From: Paenibacillus pini JCM 16418
GTDB taxonomy: Bacteria > Bacillota > Bacilli > Paenibacillales > Paenibacillaceae
Direction of reading: 5' to 3'
DNA length: 64,000 bases
Assembly (NCBI RefSeq): GCF_000576305.1
Contig: NZ_BAVZ01000001.1
Coordinates: 434,001-498,000, forward strand
Shown: one piece after another, positions 10,368-18,680 of the stretch
How the letters are laid out: the number at the start of each line of letters is the position of its first letter
Position numbering within the stretch: position 1 is the first letter of the stretch
Notes under the pieces: model-generated
What the model was told of the DNA's origin: nothing
Seen by the model: the letters and a program-made list of their open reading frames with translations, nothing else
Databases searched by the model: none
Made by a program: the position numbers and the translations under genes

Positions 10368-10410
10368 AAAAAGCGGGAGAAAGATGAAGCACTTTTCTCC
10401 CGCTTTTTTT
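10368..10410. terminator. Convergent terminator
   Basis: AAAAGCGGGAGAA pairs with TTCTCCCGCTTTT, followed by a T-run, between the DUF1499-like gene and tpx. It can serve both strands. Confidence 0.85.
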
Positions 10411-10419
10411 ACAATTGTA

Positions 10420-10935
10420 TTACAACAATGCTTTGACAGCTTCAACAGCTTGTTCGTAATTTGGATGTTCTGTCATTTCTTGAAGGTACTCAACGTACGT
10501 AATTTTATCATTCGCATCAATAACGAAGATGGAACGCATATCGAGACGGAATTCCTTAATTAGTACGCCGTACGCTTGTCCAAATGACATATCTTTATGA
10601 TCGGACAATGTCACCACACGATCCACACCGGAAGCTCCACACCAGCGAGCTTGTGCAAACGGGAGGTCTGCACTGATCGTAAGAATGATCACATGGTCTC
10701 CAAGCCCAGCTGCTTCTTCATTGAAGCGGCGAGTTTGAGCGTCACAAACACCTGTATCTAGGGAAGGGACAACGCTAATTAGTTTGATTTTACCAGCATA
10801 GTCCTTGAGGGATGCTTGCTCAACCAAGTTTTTACTAACTGTAAAGTCTGGAGCGGAATCGCCCACTGCAAGCTCGGGTCCTACGAGGGTAATTGGATTA
10901 CCTTTAAAAGATGCTGCGCGTTGTTGTGTCATCAT
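10420..10935 (-). CDS. tpx: Thiol peroxidase (atypical 2-Cys peroxiredoxin)
   Basis: Tpx reduces H2O2 and alkyl hydroperoxides with electrons from thioredoxin. The peroxidatic Cys lies in VVPSLDTGVCDAQTRRFN and the resolving Cys in ARWCGASGVDRV, the spacing seen in Tpx rather than AhpC. The N-terminal VTFKGNPITLVGPE-type strand and C-terminal TYVEYLQEMTEHPNYEQA also fit. At 171 residues it is family-typical. AGGAGGAGAATC precedes the ATG. It is monocistronic and divergent from the rhomboid gene. Confidence 0.95.
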   Translation of the reverse strand: MMTQQRAASFKGNPITLVGPELAVGDSAPDFTVSKNLVEQASLKDYAGKIKLISVVPSLDTGVCDAQTRRFNEEAAGLGDHVIILTISADLPFAQARWCGASGVDRVVTLSDHKDMSFGQAYGVLIKEFRLDMRSIFVIDANDKITYVEYLQEMTEHPNYEQAVEAVKALL

Positions 10936-11062
10936 GATTCTCCTCCTTGATTATAAAAAGTATTGATCTTCAATTGGTGATTCGTGCCAAATAACATTAT
11001 AATCTTTTTAAAATGACATTGTCCAATCCGGATGGTCGGTTTTGGTGAAGGAAGGGTTCTAA

Positions 11063-11689
11063 TTGCTATTTGTTCGGTATGAGAATTTAAAGAGTTATCT
11101 ACGGTATTATCCGATCACTTCCATTTTGTTTGTTGTGAATATTGTTATGTTTCTAGTGACTTTGTTTAATGGTGGAATTAATAATTTGACACTAGCTAAG
11201 TATGGAGGATTAATTAACGCGGAGCCGTACTCCGAGGAATTGTGGAGATATGTAAGTTCTATCTTTTTACATGGAAGCTTAATGCATCTGGTTTTTAATA
11301 ATTTTGCTCTAGTGGTATTTGCTCCACCTTTAGAACGTATGCTTGGTTCATGGAAATACCTCATATTGTATATATTAAGCGGTATTCTGGGTAATGTGAT
11401 GTCTACGGTTGGATATAACATGCAAGACAAGTTGACGCTGTCGATAGGTGCTTCAGGTGCAATTTATGGAGTGTATGGTGCTTTTCTATATATTGCCTTG
11501 TTGAAAAAGGATTGGATGGATGATGCATCACGCAAGACTCTGTATGGACTATTGGTATTTAATATTATCTTCTCGGTATCTTCGCCCGGCATAAACTGGT
11601 TGGCTCATGCTGGAGGATTAATTGGTGGATTTATTATATTTGCAGTGATGATTCGTTTCCTCATATCCAGAAATCAGAGGAATTTATAA
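11063..11689 (+). CDS. Rhomboid family intramembrane serine protease
   Basis: The 208-residue protein has six membrane helices. The catalytic dyad is visible as Ser in SIGASGAIYGVYGAF (about residue 131) and His in INWLAHAGGLIGG (about residue 180). The loop and helix with the conserved HGSLMHLVFNNFALVVFAPPLERMLGS (about residues 70-95) is also characteristic. Rhomboids cut membrane-bound substrates within or near the bilayer; the target here is unknown. It starts at a TTG after GAAGGAAGGGTT and lacks the extra soluble domains of YqgP/GluP. Confidence 0.9.
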   Translation: MLFVRYENLKSYLRYYPITSILFVVNIVMFLVTLFNGGINNLTLAKYGGLINAEPYSEELWRYVSSIFLHGSLMHLVFNNFALVVFAPPLERMLGSWKYLILYILSGILGNVMSTVGYNMQDKLTLSIGASGAIYGVYGAFLYIALLKKDWMDDASRKTLYGLLVFNIIFSVSSPGINWLAHAGGLIGGFIIFAVMIRFLISRNQRNL

Positions 11690-11777
11690 AGAAAAGTGTA
11701 TGTCCTTAGATATGGTTATTGAACTTAAACTTAAGCGAATTGTGGAATGGTTGTAAGCAGAATGGAGCGAGTAATAG

Positions 11778-12710
11778 GTGGAACTTAGACAGTTGCAGTA
11801 TTTTTTAAAGGTCGCACAGAAGGAGCATGTAACTCAGGCGGCAGAAGAGCTACATGTGGCCCAGTCTGCAGTGAGTCGTCAGATTCATCAGCTGGAGGAA
11901 GAGCTAGGGGTTAACCTTTTCATGCAAAAGGGTAGGAACCTGCAATTGACGCCAGTAGGACAATTGTTCTGTAAGCGTGTGGATGGTTTGTTGAAGGATT
12001 TGGATAAAGCGGTCGCAGAAGTTCATGAATTTCTTGATCCAGAGCAGGGGGAGATCCGTATAGGTTTTCCGCATAGCTTGGGTATTCATCTTATTCCTTC
12101 CATTGTGGCTGAATTTAAGAAAAAATATCCGAACGTGAAATTTAGGTTTAAACAGGGAATGTTCCCATCACTTATTAAAGATGTTATATCCGCAGAGGTG
12201 GATCTTGCATTTATTTCTCCTTTCCCAGAGAAACATGACCAAGTAGAGGGAGAAGTCATGCTGACAGAAGAGCTATATGCTATTTTGCCACCCAATCATC
12301 CTTTAGCCAATGAGGAGAGTATTGCGCTAAATCAGTTGAAGGAAGATAAATTCGTCTTGTTCAGCAAAGGGTATTCGCTTCGCCCAATTGTGTGGCATGC
12401 TTGTTTAGAGGCAGGATTTACTCCTAAAATTGCTTTTGAGGGTGAAGAAACGGATACGATACGTGGATTAGTTGCTGCGGGTATGGGTGTCAGCATTCTT
12501 CCAGAGCTTGCCTTATTCCAGACGAATCCATTACAACCGGCTCGTGTGAGAATCTCAGAGCCTAAAGTTACCCGTACAATAGGGTTAATACACCGTTCGG
12601 ATGATAAACTTCCACTTGTTGCTCAAGCCTTTCGTTCGTTCTTGCTTAATTACTTTGGTTTACAGCAGCAGAATGGCAATAACAATAATAATACCCCGGT
12701 CGGTTCTTAA
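11778..12710 (+). CDS. LysR family transcriptional regulator, GltC-like
   Basis: The protein opens MELRQLQYFLKVAQKEHVTQAAEELHVAQSAVSRQI, a LysR winged helix-turn-helix. It closely follows Bacillus GltC across its length, including EFLDPEQGEIRIGFPHSLG, RFKQGMFPSLI, AILPPNHPLA and GLVAAGMGVSILPE. GltC activates glutamate synthase gltAB; gltAB is not in this window, so the target is inferred. Residues about 90-300 form the effector domain. The start is a GTG with a weak site. The last codons overlap the left arm of the following terminator. It is one of two LysR genes here. Confidence 0.85.
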   Translation: MELRQLQYFLKVAQKEHVTQAAEELHVAQSAVSRQIHQLEEELGVNLFMQKGRNLQLTPVGQLFCKRVDGLLKDLDKAVAEVHEFLDPEQGEIRIGFPHSLGIHLIPSIVAEFKKKYPNVKFRFKQGMFPSLIKDVISAEVDLAFISPFPEKHDQVEGEVMLTEELYAILPPNHPLANEESIALNQLKEDKFVLFSKGYSLRPIVWHACLEAGFTPKIAFEGEETDTIRGLVAAGMGVSILPELALFQTNPLQPARVRISEPKVTRTIGLIHRSDDKLPLVAQAFRSFLLNYFGLQQQNGNNNNNTPVGS

Positions 12711-12730
12711 CCGATGCCGGGGTATTATTT
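12687..12730. terminator. Bidirectional terminator overlapping the end of the LysR gene
   Basis: AATAATACCCCGG pairs with CCGGGGTATTATT. The left arm is still coding, so the last residues (a run of Asn) are shaped by the hairpin. It also serves the minus-strand protease gene. Confidence 0.85.
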
Positions 12731-12747
12731 GTTTCAACCGATTATAA

Positions 12748-13419
12748 TTAGTTGCGATTATTACTATTCGTAAAGATCATAACGTAACGCAACAATTCGA
12801 GCATGGAGAGCAATGCGGCTGCTACGTATGTGAGTGCGGCTGCATTTAGTACTTTGGCAACGCCTCGTTCTTCGTTATTGGCGATATAACCTTCCTGCAC
12901 CATCAGATCACGTGCTCGGTTACTAGCGTTAAACTCAACGGGTAGTGTGATTAGCTGGAAAGCAACTGCAACGGAGAAGAAGATGATGCCAAGTCCGATA
13001 AGACCGGTCCAAGAAAATATGAAACCTCCAAGTAATAAAAAAGGTGCTATTCCTGAAGCGAAATTCACTGCCGGAAAAATACGGTGGCGAAGGACAAGCA
13101 TAGGATAGTGCTGTTTGTGCTGAATTGCATGTCCGACCTCGTGACAGGCAACCGATACGGCTGAAATGGAGCTCTCGTAGTATACGGGCTCAGATAACCG
13201 GACTACACGATGGATCGGATCATAATGGTCGGACAGTGCTCCACGCACAGGCTCGATGGCGATGTCATGAAGTCCATTCGTGTCAAGCATGTGCCTAGCG
13301 GCATCATATCCCGTCATTCCACTGGATGTTGCAACCTTAGACCATTTTTTGAAAGTACCTTGAACCCTGAATTGTGCCCAGAGTGTAAATAAGAAGGCGA
13401 TAATAATAAGTATGAACAT
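12748..13419 (-). CDS. Neutral zinc metallopeptidase, YugP type
   Basis: The 223-residue membrane protein has an N-terminal helix followed by a zincin motif HEVGHAIQH near residue 115. Two or three membrane helices follow (FLLLGGFIFSWTGLIGLGIIFFSVAVAF and a C-terminal pair). This is the layout of the YugP family, a putative membrane zinc protease. Family-typical text includes SGMTGYDAARHMLDTNGL near residue 35 and LPVEFNASNRARDLMVQEGYI after the helices. AGGAGGT lies ahead of the ATG. It lies 41 bp downstream of the merR gene once that gene's frameshift is corrected and is probably cotranscribed with it. The substrate is unknown. Confidence 0.88.
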   Translation of the reverse strand: MFILIIIAFLFTLWAQFRVQGTFKKWSKVATSSGMTGYDAARHMLDTNGLHDIAIEPVRGALSDHYDPIHRVVRLSEPVYYESSISAVSVACHEVGHAIQHKQHYPMLVLRHRIFPAVNFASGIAPFLLLGGFIFSWTGLIGLGIIFFSVAVAFQLITLPVEFNASNRARDLMVQEGYIANNEERGVAKVLNAAALTYVAAALLSMLELLRYVMIFTNSNNRN

Positions 13420-13460
13420 GCTGCTTCAGACCTCCTGCTTTTTTCAAAATTAAAGCCTCA

Positions 13461-13900
13461 TTAAGTGAAAGGGCCTTGCCCCAACAAGAGTCGAAGTGCT
13501 TCGATACAGCTGCGCCTTGAGGGAGGAGATTGAGGAGCATATGCCGCGCTTGGCTTGGTTTCATATCACGCATAAGCGGACTTAGTTCCCTTACCTCTCG
13601 TTCTAATTGCTGCATGTGGAGTTCTAGATGAGTCAACTTATCGGAGACTTGAGTTTCCTCGCTAACCAGATCCCACTTTTCGAGCGTAGCCTTAATTTCT
13701 TCTAATGTATATTTCTCTTGTTTCAATTCATTAATACGTTTGAGCCGTGCTAAGGTTTCATGACTGTAAAGTCGATAGTTTTTGAGCGTACGCTTCTCGG
13801 GAGAGACGAGGCCAAGTTTCGTGTAATAATCAATCGTGCGCTCACTTACGCTTCCTGCCTTTGCCAATTCACCGATTCGATACAAAGTCGTATTCTCCAT
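13461..13900 (-). CDS. MerR family transcriptional regulator, 3' end frameshifted
   Basis: The N-terminal MerR helix-turn-helix is clear: YRIGELAKAGSVSERTIDYYTKLGLVSPEKRTLKNYRLYSHETLARLKRI. A long coiled coil follows (residues about 75-115). As written the frame runs on to 13337 and overlaps the protease gene by 83 bp. One added base near 13503 instead gives the end EALRLLLGQGPFT and a stop at 13461-13463, a compact tail like that of relatives. I therefore list the corrected extent. The start is the ATG at 13900 with AGGTGG upstream. The effector is unknown; there is no metal-binding Cys cluster. Confidence 0.75.
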
Positions 13901-14021
13901 GTCTTCACCACCTCGCGACATTTAAACTCGTAATATTATTGTAATCATCCATTTATAAAATTATGATACATGATCTAGAACCATACAGTCAAACGTGATA
14001 GTTAGTAAACGTATTCTTTAA

Positions 14022-14038
14022 TGTTAAGTTATCTAACA
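14022..14038. promoter_or_regulatory. GlnR/TnrA box 1 upstream of amtB
   Basis: TGTTAAGTTATCTAACA matches the GlnR/TnrA consensus TGTNA-N7-TNACA exactly. It is centred about 80 bp before the predicted transcription start. Confidence 0.8.
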
Positions 14039-14074
14039 CAAAAGAAAAATAATATGCTAAACTATAGAAATATA

Positions 14075-14104
14075 TTGTCAATTACATCCTTATCTGCTTA
14101 TAAT
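14075..14104 (+). promoter_or_regulatory. amtB promoter
   Basis: TTGTCA (14075-14080) and a perfect TATAAT (14099-14104) with an 18-base spacer place the transcription start near 14111. Confidence 0.75.
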
Positions 14105-14125
14105 GTCATTAAGAGTTCAGTTAAA

Positions 14126-14142
14126 TGTTAGAAAACATAACA
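14126..14142. promoter_or_regulatory. GlnR/TnrA box 2 downstream of the amtB promoter
   Basis: TGTTAGAAAACATAACA also matches TGTNA-N7-TNACA exactly. It is centred about 20 bp past the predicted start, a position suited to repression. The boxes are 104 bp apart, close to ten helical turns. Confidence 0.8.
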
Positions 14143-14160
14143 TAAAGAGGAGCGGGGTAT

Positions 14161-15615
14161 ATGAGACAAAAATGGCTGAGTATCACATTAGTTATTCTTA
14201 CCTTATTAAGTTTTCCAATTACGGTATTTGCGGATGACGGTGCTTCAAATGTAGTCTTACAGGCTGGACTAAATACGTTCTTTGTATTTATGGCTGCAAT
14301 GCTAGTGTTCTTTATGCAAGCGGGATTTGCTCTATTAGAAGCAGGATCGGTGAGAATGAAGAATGCCGGTCATGTGGCTGGAAAAACAGTTTTAACGTTA
14401 GGTATATCGATTTTGGCTTTTTGGACAGTTGGTTTCGGACTTGGGTTTGGCAACGGTAACGGATTCTTCGGTATGGAAGGTTTTTTCTTCGGAGGGGATT
14501 CGGTAGCCCATTCATTTGATTCTTTAGCCGCTTCAGATGTTTCTCTTACTGTTAAATTTCTATTTCAACTCTCTTTTGCTGCGGTCTCACTTGCCATCGC
14601 GTGTGGGGGGATGGCTGAACGTGCTAAATTAAGCGTCTATATCCTATTCGGTACCTTATTTATGGTTATTATTTATCCGGTTGTTGCTCACTGGGTATGG
14701 GGTGGTGGCTGGTTAAGTAGACTGGGTATGCAGGATTTTGCAGGCTCCACGGTAGTTCATCTCACAGGGGCTACAGCAGCTCTTGCAGCGACATACTTAC
14801 TTAAACCACGTTTAGGAAAATACAATAAAGACGGTAAACCCAATAGTATCCCGGGTCATAACCAAGTGTATTCAGTCCTTGGGGTTATCATTCTTTGGAT
14901 TGGCTGGTTTGGATTTAATCCAGGGAGTACTTTATCTGCATTAATGGACGGATTCTTCGGCTATGTTGCATTGACTACAAATGTTGCAGTAGGTGCAGGT
15001 GCAGTGGCCACGCTACTCATTTCGTGGATGATCTTCGGCAAAGCGGATATTCCAAGTATGCTGAATGGTGTACTATCTGCGCTGGTAGCCATAACGGGTG
15101 CTTGTGCTTTTGTAACCCCTTGGGCGGCAATGGTTATCGGTGCTTTAGCTGGAATCATTACTTTCTTTACGGCTCAGTGGTTTGAGAGAGCGGGTCTGGA
15201 TGACCCGATTTATGCCTTCTCGGTGCATGGTATTGCCGGGATATGGGGAGCTATTTCTACGGGGCTATTTGCAACACCTGAATTGGTTAAAATAACGGGC
15301 GTTGGTAAAGCAGGCTTATTCTATGGTGGTGGTTTTAGTCAACTGGGAGTTCAATTGTTGGGTGTAGCTGGTACGTTCTTATTCGTCCTAGTCATTTCGT
15401 TTATCATTATTGGCGGAATGAAAATGATCATGGGTATTCGAGTAACCGAAGAAGAAGAATTAATGGGTCTGGATATTAGTGAACATGGATCGTATGGTTA
15501 TCCAGAGCAAATGAAGCTTTTGAATGATGCTGAAGCAAGGCTCCTAGCCGTTTCTGATTCTAATGGAACGCTTACCCATAAACCTTCCTCTGGCATCAAC
15601 GAAACCATTGTCTAA
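14161..15615 (+). CDS. amtB: Ammonium transporter (Amt family)
   Basis: The 484-residue protein has a signal peptide ending near FADDG and eleven membrane helices. Amt channels carry ammonium across the membrane. The twin pore histidines are visible in TVVHLTGATAALAA and FSVHGIAGIWGAI. Other family text is FMQAGFALLEAGSVRMKN, GGMAERAKLSVYI, and the cytosolic tail MGIRVTEEEELMGLDISEHGSYGYPE that in relatives binds GlnK. No glnK is adjacent. Instead a DUF294 gene follows after 35 bp. AGAGGAGCGGGGT precedes the ATG. Two GlnR/TnrA boxes flank the promoter, so expression should follow nitrogen status. Confidence 0.95.
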   Translation: MRQKWLSITLVILTLLSFPITVFADDGASNVVLQAGLNTFFVFMAAMLVFFMQAGFALLEAGSVRMKNAGHVAGKTVLTLGISILAFWTVGFGLGFGNGNGFFGMEGFFFGGDSVAHSFDSLAASDVSLTVKFLFQLSFAAVSLAIACGGMAERAKLSVYILFGTLFMVIIYPVVAHWVWGGGWLSRLGMQDFAGSTVVHLTGATAALAATYLLKPRLGKYNKDGKPNSIPGHNQVYSVLGVIILWIGWFGFNPGSTLSALMDGFFGYVALTTNVAVGAGAVATLLISWMIFGKADIPSMLNGVLSALVAITGACAFVTPWAAMVIGALAGIITFFTAQWFERAGLDDPIYAFSVHGIAGIWGAISTGLFATPELVKITGVGKAGLFYGGGFSQLGVQLLGVAGTFLFVLVISFIIIGGMKMIMGIRVTEEEELMGLDISEHGSYGYPEQMKLLNDAEARLLAVSDSNGTLTHKPSSGINETIV

Positions 15616-15650
15616 GTAATCATATGCTATACAAGGAAGGTGAGGTCAGC

Positions 15651-16730
15651 ATGAAGCCGCTGGAAACAATACCTTATCACGAGAGCTTGCTCAACATTGC
15701 CGACGCGACTACGCCGGAACAATTAAAGAAGCTGCGAATTGAACATAATATGTATCTCCAGCTGCGGCGTGATGAACACTCCGTTACAGAATGGGTTGCG
15801 ATGGTAAACGATATGCATGATGCAGTTTATGCAAGAGCGGTATATATAAGCGAGAGGGAGATGGTGGAGGCAGGTTACGGGCTGCCTCCCGTTCCTTATA
15901 CATTTATAGTTTTCGGAAGCTCTGGTCGCCAAGAGGCTATGCTTTGGAGTGATCAAGATAATGGGTTAATCTTAAGTGATGAGCCAGCTGAAAATAAGGA
16001 ACTCTACTTTCAAGTGTTTGGTAGGCGGCTAAGTAATATGCTTGGGTATTTAGGCTATGAGAAATGTAAAGGTAAAGTCATGTGTTCAGAACCATTGTGG
16101 TGTATGTCACTTAAGCAGTGGCAACATCAACTAGCAACATGGAGATGTGATGATGGTTGGGAATCTATACGTTATCTGATTATAGCTTCTGATATGAGAT
16201 ATATAGCAGGAGATCGGTCCCTATCTGAAGTGTGGAAAGCAGCATTCTATCGGGGGCTTGATGATGTACCTGATTTGCCCATAGCTGTACTTCGTAATAC
16301 GGTAAGGCACAAAGCAACGCTTAACTTACTTGGGCAAGTCGTAACTGAACGTTTCGGTGAACATGCGGGTAGCTTTGATATTAAGTATGGTGTTTATATT
16401 CCGCTAGTTAACAGCATACGATACATGGCATTACAACAAGGAGTTAAAGAATCCTCCACTTTCAAGAGGTTAGAAAGGTTGACCTCTCTGGATGCAGGAA
16501 ATGTATTGCTAGATAATTGTCTGCAAGCCTTTGTAACTGCAATGAATTTAAGAACGATAACACCTTTTACCACCAACGAGGGTATGTTTATAAGTAGCGG
16601 ATATTTGCCGGAGGCAGAATTGAAGAAGAAACAAATTTCCTATGAATTAAGAGAGTGCTTGAGCGTAGTAAGGCGAATCCATCGAGCGTTACAGAGGCAA
16701 CTGCGCTTTGTGGAACGGAGAAGATCATGA
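15651..16730 (+). CDS. DUF294 nucleotidyltransferase-like protein
   Basis: The 359-residue soluble protein has an N-terminal helical region, then a nucleotidyltransferase fold with FGSSGRQEAMLWSDQDNGLI near residue 90. This is the DUF294 signature, related to the uridylyltransferase domain of GlnD, with the metal-binding Asp pair in SDQDN. The C-terminal half (DUF294_C) is helical. It has no CBS or cNMP domain, which often precede DUF294. Both neighbours are coupled to it: amtB ends 35 bp upstream, and the exonuclease start overlaps its stop as ATGA. AAGGTGAGGT precedes the ATG. A nitrogen-signalling role is inferred from context only. Confidence 0.85.
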   Translation: MKPLETIPYHESLLNIADATTPEQLKKLRIEHNMYLQLRRDEHSVTEWVAMVNDMHDAVYARAVYISEREMVEAGYGLPPVPYTFIVFGSSGRQEAMLWSDQDNGLILSDEPAENKELYFQVFGRRLSNMLGYLGYEKCKGKVMCSEPLWCMSLKQWQHQLATWRCDDGWESIRYLIIASDMRYIAGDRSLSEVWKAAFYRGLDDVPDLPIAVLRNTVRHKATLNLLGQVVTERFGEHAGSFDIKYGVYIPLVNSIRYMALQQGVKESSTFKRLERLTSLDAGNVLLDNCLQAFVTAMNLRTITPFTTNEGMFISSGYLPEAELKKKQISYELRECLSVVRRIHRALQRQLRFVERRRS

Positions 16731-17470
16731 AAGAGCAGGAGATGCGAGGAGGCGGGGGTTTCTGGAGCACATTACGTCAAGGTGGAATGCCTTCCGCTCT
16801 TGCATCGATGAGGGGTAATCCTTCTGCACAGCAGATGGCATTTATCCGTTCTCTGATGAGAGAGCAGCGCAGGCCAGAAGTTCTTCATACACCATTAACT
16901 AAGCTTGAAACTGTTGTATTTGATTTGGAAACAACCGGTTTTCATGTGCAGCATGGAGATGAGATTTTATCTTTTGGCGCTGTTCATATGGTAGGTGGAG
17001 AAATAAGCGATGCTGAACCTTTCTATACGTTGGTTCAGAGTAGAGTACCTGTACCTGAACAGATAACGGAGCTAACGGGAATTACCCAGCAGATGGTTAA
17101 TGAGGCCCCCCCTTTAATAGAAGGTCTTCATAATTTCATGAACTTTGTGGGCGGAAGGGTTATGGTTGCGCATGCGAGTGTGCATGATAAATCTTTTCTA
17201 AATGCGGCCCTGTGGAGAACTTCCAAGGTGAACCTGAGTCATCGTGTTATTGATACCTTAATGATAGCTCGCTGGCTTCAGCCTGAGATGGGAAGCTACT
17301 CACTTGACGAGCTGCTGAGTAATAAGGGCATTACGATCCAAGGAAGACATCATGCATTAGAAGATGCGAGGATGACTGCGAAGCTATGGTCAGCTTATTT
17401 GGCGGATATTTCTCATCATAGGCAAGTGGAGACGCTTTCCGATCTATACGCTTATCTCAGCAGAGCGTAA
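16727..17470 (+). CDS. 3'-5' exonuclease, DnaQ/PolC epsilon type
   Basis: The protein has about 60 N-terminal residues of unclear role (Gly-rich start, then a basic helix). A DEDDh exonuclease domain follows: ExoI VVFDLETTGF, ExoII HASVHDKSFLNAAL, ExoIII RHHALEDARMTAKLW. The four acidic residues and the catalytic His are all present. Such enzymes remove nucleotides from 3' ends of DNA or RNA. The ATG overlaps the DUF294 stop by ATGA, indicating translational coupling and joint function. At 247 residues it is too short for a polymerase subunit with extra domains. Confidence 0.88.
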   Translation: MKEQEMRGGGGFWSTLRQGGMPSALASMRGNPSAQQMAFIRSLMREQRRPEVLHTPLTKLETVVFDLETTGFHVQHGDEILSFGAVHMVGGEISDAEPFYTLVQSRVPVPEQITELTGITQQMVNEAPPLIEGLHNFMNFVGGRVMVAHASVHDKSFLNAALWRTSKVNLSHRVIDTLMIARWLQPEMGSYSLDELLSNKGITIQGRHHALEDARMTAKLWSAYLADISHHRQVETLSDLYAYLSRA

Positions 17471-17472
17471 GG

Positions 17473-17901
17473 CTAATTCGTAATTTGCAGAGCAGATTGG
17501 CGTAAAATCGGGCTGGGAGGATTCTCACTCGTATCAACCCTATAAGCATTCATATGAATCGAGACTCCATCCGGAGCAGGTGATGCAATGAAGTACGTTT
17601 GTATTAACTGTCCAAACATAGGGAGTTGATTGAGATCTTCCGATGATGGGATGGGGGGTGTGCGTGGATGAGAATGCACGATACCAATAAGACCTTGTGG
17701 ATTTAAACACTGCCGTATCCACTCCTCTGGTTGCAGCGTGAAATGATGAAACGGTTCGCTAGATGTGTTAAGGATGGGGATGAATTCGATAATATGTATT
17801 CTCCCTGCCTGTGAAGTACCTCGTAATACCCCGCAAATCTCCATCGGCAGATGAAGAAACAGATGCTCTGCAATCATACGGAGACAGGTGTAATTAAGCA
17901 T
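17473..17901 (-). CDS. JAMM/Mov34-type metallopeptidase (M67 family)
   Basis: The 142-residue single-domain protein has the JAMM zinc motif: an early Glu in HLPMEICGVLRG, then GIVHSHPRTPPIPSSEDL giving H-x-H-x(7-8)-S-x2-D. Bacterial JAMM proteins remove ubiquitin-like or sulfur-carrier proteins, for example cysteine released from ThiS-like carriers, but no carrier gene is nearby. The ATG at 17901 has GGGAGG five to six bases upstream; an upstream in-frame ATG at 17934 lacks one. It is convergent with the exonuclease gene, with 2 bp between the stops. Confidence 0.82.
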   Translation of the reverse strand: MLNYTCLRMIAEHLFLHLPMEICGVLRGTSQAGRIHIIEFIPILNTSSEPFHHFTLQPEEWIRQCLNPQGLIGIVHSHPRTPPIPSSEDLNQLPMFGQLIQTYFIASPAPDGVSIHMNAYRVDTSENPPSPILRQSALQITN

Positions 17902-18031
17902 GATTCCTCCCTCGTTAGGTTGGGTGTTAGACATATCGATGTTCAGGCCTCCTATTTGAAAAGCATTTGTAAGTTATCGTGAAAAGAGGGTACAATATCT
18001 AATAAACTCTCTACGAAAAGGAACGACTTCA

Positions 18032-18583
18032 ATGAAACGTAACTTATATATATTGCTTGCGGTAGTTATTCTGATCGGTATTGCAGTGTATCAGAATAAG
18101 GGACCTGGAGTCCAGTCCGTATTTCAACAAGAAAAAGCACTCCCCACGGAAACCGGGCCGAAGGCAGGATTGCTAGCCCCTCCATTCACAGCGACTGGAC
18201 TTGATGGTAAAGAATATCATGTTGGCGGCACACAAGACAAGGCGATTATGATTAACTATTGGGCATCATGGTGTTATCCTTGTCAGCAGGAAGCGCCTGA
18301 ACTACACAAATTAGCCGAAAAGTATAAGGATAGTCTAAATATTTATGGTGTGAATGTGACCAAGTTTGACAATAAGAAAAATGCCCAGGAATTCATCAAA
18401 ACATACGAAGTTAATTTCCCTGTCATGCTGGATCCTAAGGCATCTTTATATGACTTGTACCGTGGAGCGGTGTTTCCGACAAATGTATTGATTGACAAGG
18501 ATGGCGTCATCCAGGAGATTATTCTTGGTATTCTGTCACCGAAGGAATTGGAGAAGAAGGTTAAGAAATTGGTTAAATCTTAA
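18032..18583 (+). CDS. Membrane-anchored thioredoxin-like protein, ResA/TlpA type
   Basis: This 183-residue protein has an N-terminal membrane anchor (LYILLAVVILIGIAVYQ) followed by an extracytoplasmic thioredoxin fold. The active-site motif is WCYPC in NYWASWCYPCQQEAPEL. ResA-like family text includes GLLAPPFTATGLDGKEY near residue 50 and VFPTNVLIDKDG with the cis-proline. These proteins reduce apocytochrome c or act in spore cortex formation (StoA). AAAAGGAACG lies before the ATG. It is a single gene followed by a terminator, so the pathway is not fixed by context. Confidence 0.88.
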   Translation: MKRNLYILLAVVILIGIAVYQNKGPGVQSVFQQEKALPTETGPKAGLLAPPFTATGLDGKEYHVGGTQDKAIMINYWASWCYPCQQEAPELHKLAEKYKDSLNIYGVNVTKFDNKKNAQEFIKTYEVNFPVMLDPKASLYDLYRGAVFPTNVLIDKDGVIQEIILGILSPKELEKKVKKLVKS

Positions 18584-18629
18584 ATAAGAACAAGAACCAA
18601 GGCATTAAGCGTCCAGTTATTGACGAGCA

Positions 18630-18668
18630 AAAGCCCTAAGTATCCAAGCGGGATACTTAGGGCTTTCT
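18630..18668. terminator. Convergent terminator
   Basis: AAAGCCCTAAGTATCC pairs with GGATACTTAGGGCTTT across a five-base loop, between the thioredoxin-like gene and cimA. Confidence 0.88.
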
Positions 18669-18680
18669 GTTTATTGAAAA

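Noticed and set aside
13337..13460. C-terminal extension of the MerR protein overlapping yugP
   Set aside because: It is the frame shadow of the yugP start region, produced by a missing base near 13503.
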